Positions 61,484 through 64,000 of a DNA stretch of 64,000 nucleotides are shown piece by piece. Location of the stretch: NCBI GenBank assembly GCA_965649825.1, contig OZ287697.1, positions 1,364,001-1,428,000 on the forward strand, in the 5' to 3' direction. This DNA is from Penicillus capitatus (Eukaryota; Chlorophyta). Made by a program: the position numbers and the translations under genes. Position 1 is the first letter of the stretch. Each line of letters starts with the position of its first letter. The notes below the pieces were generated by a model that was given only the letters and a program-made list of their open reading frames with translations, was not told the origin of the DNA and ran no database searches.

Positions 61484-64000
61484 ATGTCGACTTTTTCCTG
61501 TTGGTTTGCGGTCCTGTGCTTTGCACGACTTCTGCTCTTTCAATGCGGCGCTGTCGGAATGGAAACACTCTCTGACACTAACCGACCCGCGTCGGAGAGC
61601 GATCGAAAATCGACTGCCGAACTCGAAGCTCTTCCAGAAATGGCTTCGCGACGGACAGACACTGCTCGTCGCGCACAGAAGCAGCATCTCGAACGACGCC
61701 TGTTGCAGAATGATGTCGATCAAACGAATACAAGTGGCAACTCCGACGCAACTGTCGCGACGCAGAGAACTGAGGGGAGTTCTTTTGCCTGTCTAGAGTA
61801 TGCGTGCTCGCTGCGGAGAAGACAAGTGCGGGAATACCTCGATGCGAGCACTCGTACTTGGCGCATTGGCGACGGCGTTCTCGATGCGATTGACAGTGAC
61901 TTGCAAGTCATCGTCAACTGTACGGCAGAAGGAGACACTTTGGTTTTCGGCGTCAGTGGATTCGTCCGTCCCGTGGCCAGAGTCATCATCCCATGGAACC
62001 TGACGATCAGCGCGGCGACAGAAGAAACGCAGCGCGTCGACGGTCTTTACCCGCAGTCTCGAACCAAGACACACTTCACGTGCCCGAGAAAAGGAGAAGG
62101 CGTCTTTCTCGTGAGGTAACAGCCACACCTTGTTGTCGTTCTTGCGTAATGGACTCTGCTCTCTGTTCAGGTCTAAGAGTGTCTTATTGGCCAATCTCGT
62201 TTTCAAAGATTGCACCTTCGATAGCACCACCGAGAATGGCACCATCGTAGAGGTCGAAGGGTGTCCGCTGTCGACTTCCATCGAAGAGACCGTCCGTCTT
62301 CACCATGTCATCTTCGAAAGAAACGTTCTGGTCGGTGGAACAGGACTCAGAATGAGCACCCCATCTTGTTCCGTTCTGGAGCTGAACGACTTCATGTTCA
62401 AGAACAACACGTGCAGTGGTCGATGCGGTGTCATTCTGTCCAGTCGGGACCGACTGCGCAATGTCCGTGTTCGGCATGTCCGAGTGGATTCTGCAAGAGC
62501 TGCCAACTCCACGGTGTTCTATGCAGGTCCTCAGTCAACGTGCTGGATCAAGCGTATGAGAGCCACTGAGAATGGGTGTTCCATCCTGCATGTCGACGGA
62601 GGCACGCTCAACGTGTCAGGCTCCACATTCGCCAGAAATGAAATCGATGGTCCAAGTGGGAGTGGTGACGCATCTTGCATTCATCTGATGAATGCCACTG
62701 TCCTCTTCGAAAACTCCCAGTTTCTCAAGAATAGAGCTGAAATAGGATGTGCCGTTGCTGCATGGAAGTCGAACTTGACCATCCGCAACTGCGCTTTCGA
62801 AGAGAACAAGGCGAAGCAGGCCGCAGTTGTTCATCTGACTGCCAGCACTGCGTCTATTCAGTCATCCGACTTATCTGCCAATGAAGCCCGCAGATCGGCT
62901 GGGGTATTGATGGCACTCGAATCTCAAATCAGCATTGCGGATTCCTCCTTCGAAGCAAATGCGGCAGGACATGATGGCGGCTGCTTCTATCTCCAATCAG
63001 CGAGCACGATTGAAATGGTTCGTTCGTCCCTGTCTGGCAACGAAGCTCGGAATGGCGGCGTCGCATTCCTTGACCAACGATCAGTCGGGAATGTCCTGGA
63101 CTCCTCGTTGGTCAACAACTCCGCATCCTCGAGAGGAGGTTCATTCGTTATCGAGGATTCCAGATTCTCCGTTCAGAGATGTCGTTTCCAAAGAAGCACC
63201 GCAAAATACGGTGCGTGCATTTGTGCAAATTTGTCAAACGTCTCTGTCATGGAGAGCACTGCATCGAGGAACAATGCGACTGACCGGGGCGGCTATTTCT
63301 ATGGCCGAGCTAGTGAAGTCCTCATGAGCGATTGCTCATACATCGACAACGTGGCTGGTGCCACAGGAGGTGTTGTTGACTGCCGTTCCAATTGCACTTT
63401 TTCGGATGCGAGGTCGAAGTACACTCGTAACGCAGCAAACTTTGGAGGCGCCATTTGTCTGAATCAGAATTCTACTGGGATCATCACTAACTGCAGATTC
63501 GAAAAGAACAATGCGTCCACATCCGGTGGAGGTGTTTATCTCAACATCTCCGTGGTGCTGTCCGTTTTGAAGTGTCGCTTTACGAATGGATATGCAGATC
63601 GTGGAGGAGGAGGAATCTACGCTTTGTCCTCGCGACTTCGTGTGAAGCACACTTTTGCCACCCACCTGGAAGCCGACTTTACAGGCGGCTTCATTAACGC
63701 CGAAAGATCCAAAGTGCGCTTGTGGCGCAACAATGTTAACAATAACAATGCCTGGCAAGGCGGAGGAGTTGCTGGTTTGAATGGCAGCAGCATTGTGGAT
63801 ACGCACTCGGTCTATTCCCAAGGTGAAGCGACGTTTGGAGCTGCTCTTCACCTAGAGACCAATTCCTCAGGGACATTCACTAACTGCCGGTTCACTGATA
63901 ATGCGGCTTCTGGATCTGGAGGTGCAATTTATGCCAAGGAGGAGTCCAGTATCAATCTCAGACACTGTCTCTTTTCAAATGGCAGTGCCAACTACGGAGG
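61484..64000 (+). CDS. P9: Pmp-like beta-helix membrane protein, 3' end outside window
   Basis: Partial. Exons 61484-61733, 61797-62115 and 62171 to beyond 64000. The start MSTFSCWFAVLCFARLLLF gives the best signal peptide; an in-frame ATG at 61451 is the alternative. The pro-region has RRLLQND. Exon 2 carries EYACSLRRRQVREYLD or, with intron 1 spliced, KYACSL, then STRTWRIGDGVLDAIDSD, IVNCTAEGDTLVF and IPWNLTISA, ending EGVFLVR. Intron 1 (63 bp, donor GTGGCA) is open and a multiple of three, so it could also be coding; it is placed by analogy with P5 and P8. Exon 3 opens SKSVLLANLVFKDC and is a beta-helix whose frame remains open to the last base, within a coil. The membrane exons should lie to the right. 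Orientation makes P8 and P9 a divergent pair. Confidence 0.8.

Noticed and set aside
1-64000. Bacterial (chlamydial) origin or contamination suggested by Pmp-type repeats
   Set aside because: The genes contain many spliceosomal introns with consistent phases, TATA boxes and polytopic eukaryote-like membrane domains, and no autotransporter barrel.

Overview
The window is nuclear DNA from a unicellular eukaryote. Genes are cut by short GT-AG introns (mostly 46-64 bp), start about 50-80 bp after TATA-like boxes, encode signal peptides and multi-pass membrane proteins, and one LTR retroelement is present. I cannot name the species. An alga or other protist is most likely; this is inference from gene style, not from a marker gene.

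Almost all coding DNA belongs to one gene family. Nine paralogues are present, seven complete and two cut by the window edges. They lie at <1-2549 (-), 3300-9020 (-), 9712-16092 (+), 18146-23909 (+), 25371-31849 (+), 34721-41238 (+), 45102-50946 (+), 52414-58675 (-) and 61484->64000 (+). I call them P1 to P9 in that order. Each complete copy has the same seven-exon plan: (1) signal peptide and variable pro-region; (2) a conserved cap of about 105 residues; (3) a long right-handed beta-helix with FxxN and GGA[ILV] repeats of about 26 residues, like chlamydial polymorphic membrane proteins (Pmp); (4) a beta-sandwich-like segment followed by a Cys-rich region; (5) a GPLCGSC Cys motif and the first membrane helix; (6) an invariant 91-nt exon; (7) a membrane domain with several more helices. 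For all seven complete copies the exons I deduced sum to an exact multiple of three (5397, 5838, 5439, 6171, 5946, 5517 and 5937 nt). The products would be surface proteins of about 1800-2060 residues with a large extracellular beta-helix on a polytopic membrane anchor.

The array shows active evolution. P1 carries a 390-bp internal tandem duplication (exactly five helical coils) and P7 one of 312 bp (exactly four coils). P6 has a 30-bp, eight-unit minisatellite in a membrane-domain loop. P5 has an in-frame TGA early in exon 2. P4 and P7 sit on homologous segments of about 7 kb that include promoters and 3' flanks. P2/P3 and P8/P9 are divergent pairs; P7/P8 are convergent.

Between P6 and P7 lies a complete 1712-bp LTR element (41986-43697). 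It has 245-bp LTRs that differ at one base, a 5-bp target duplication (ATCTG), a primer-binding-site candidate and only one main ORF, a coiled-coil protein with a CCHC zinc knuckle. There is no reverse transcriptase or integrase, so it is a non-autonomous gag-only element that moved recently. Between P5 and P6, on the minus strand, there may be a small three-exon secreted PAN/apple-like gene (32452-33054) with its own TATA box. The other intergenic stretches show no convincing genes. I saw no tRNA, rRNA or CRISPR array.
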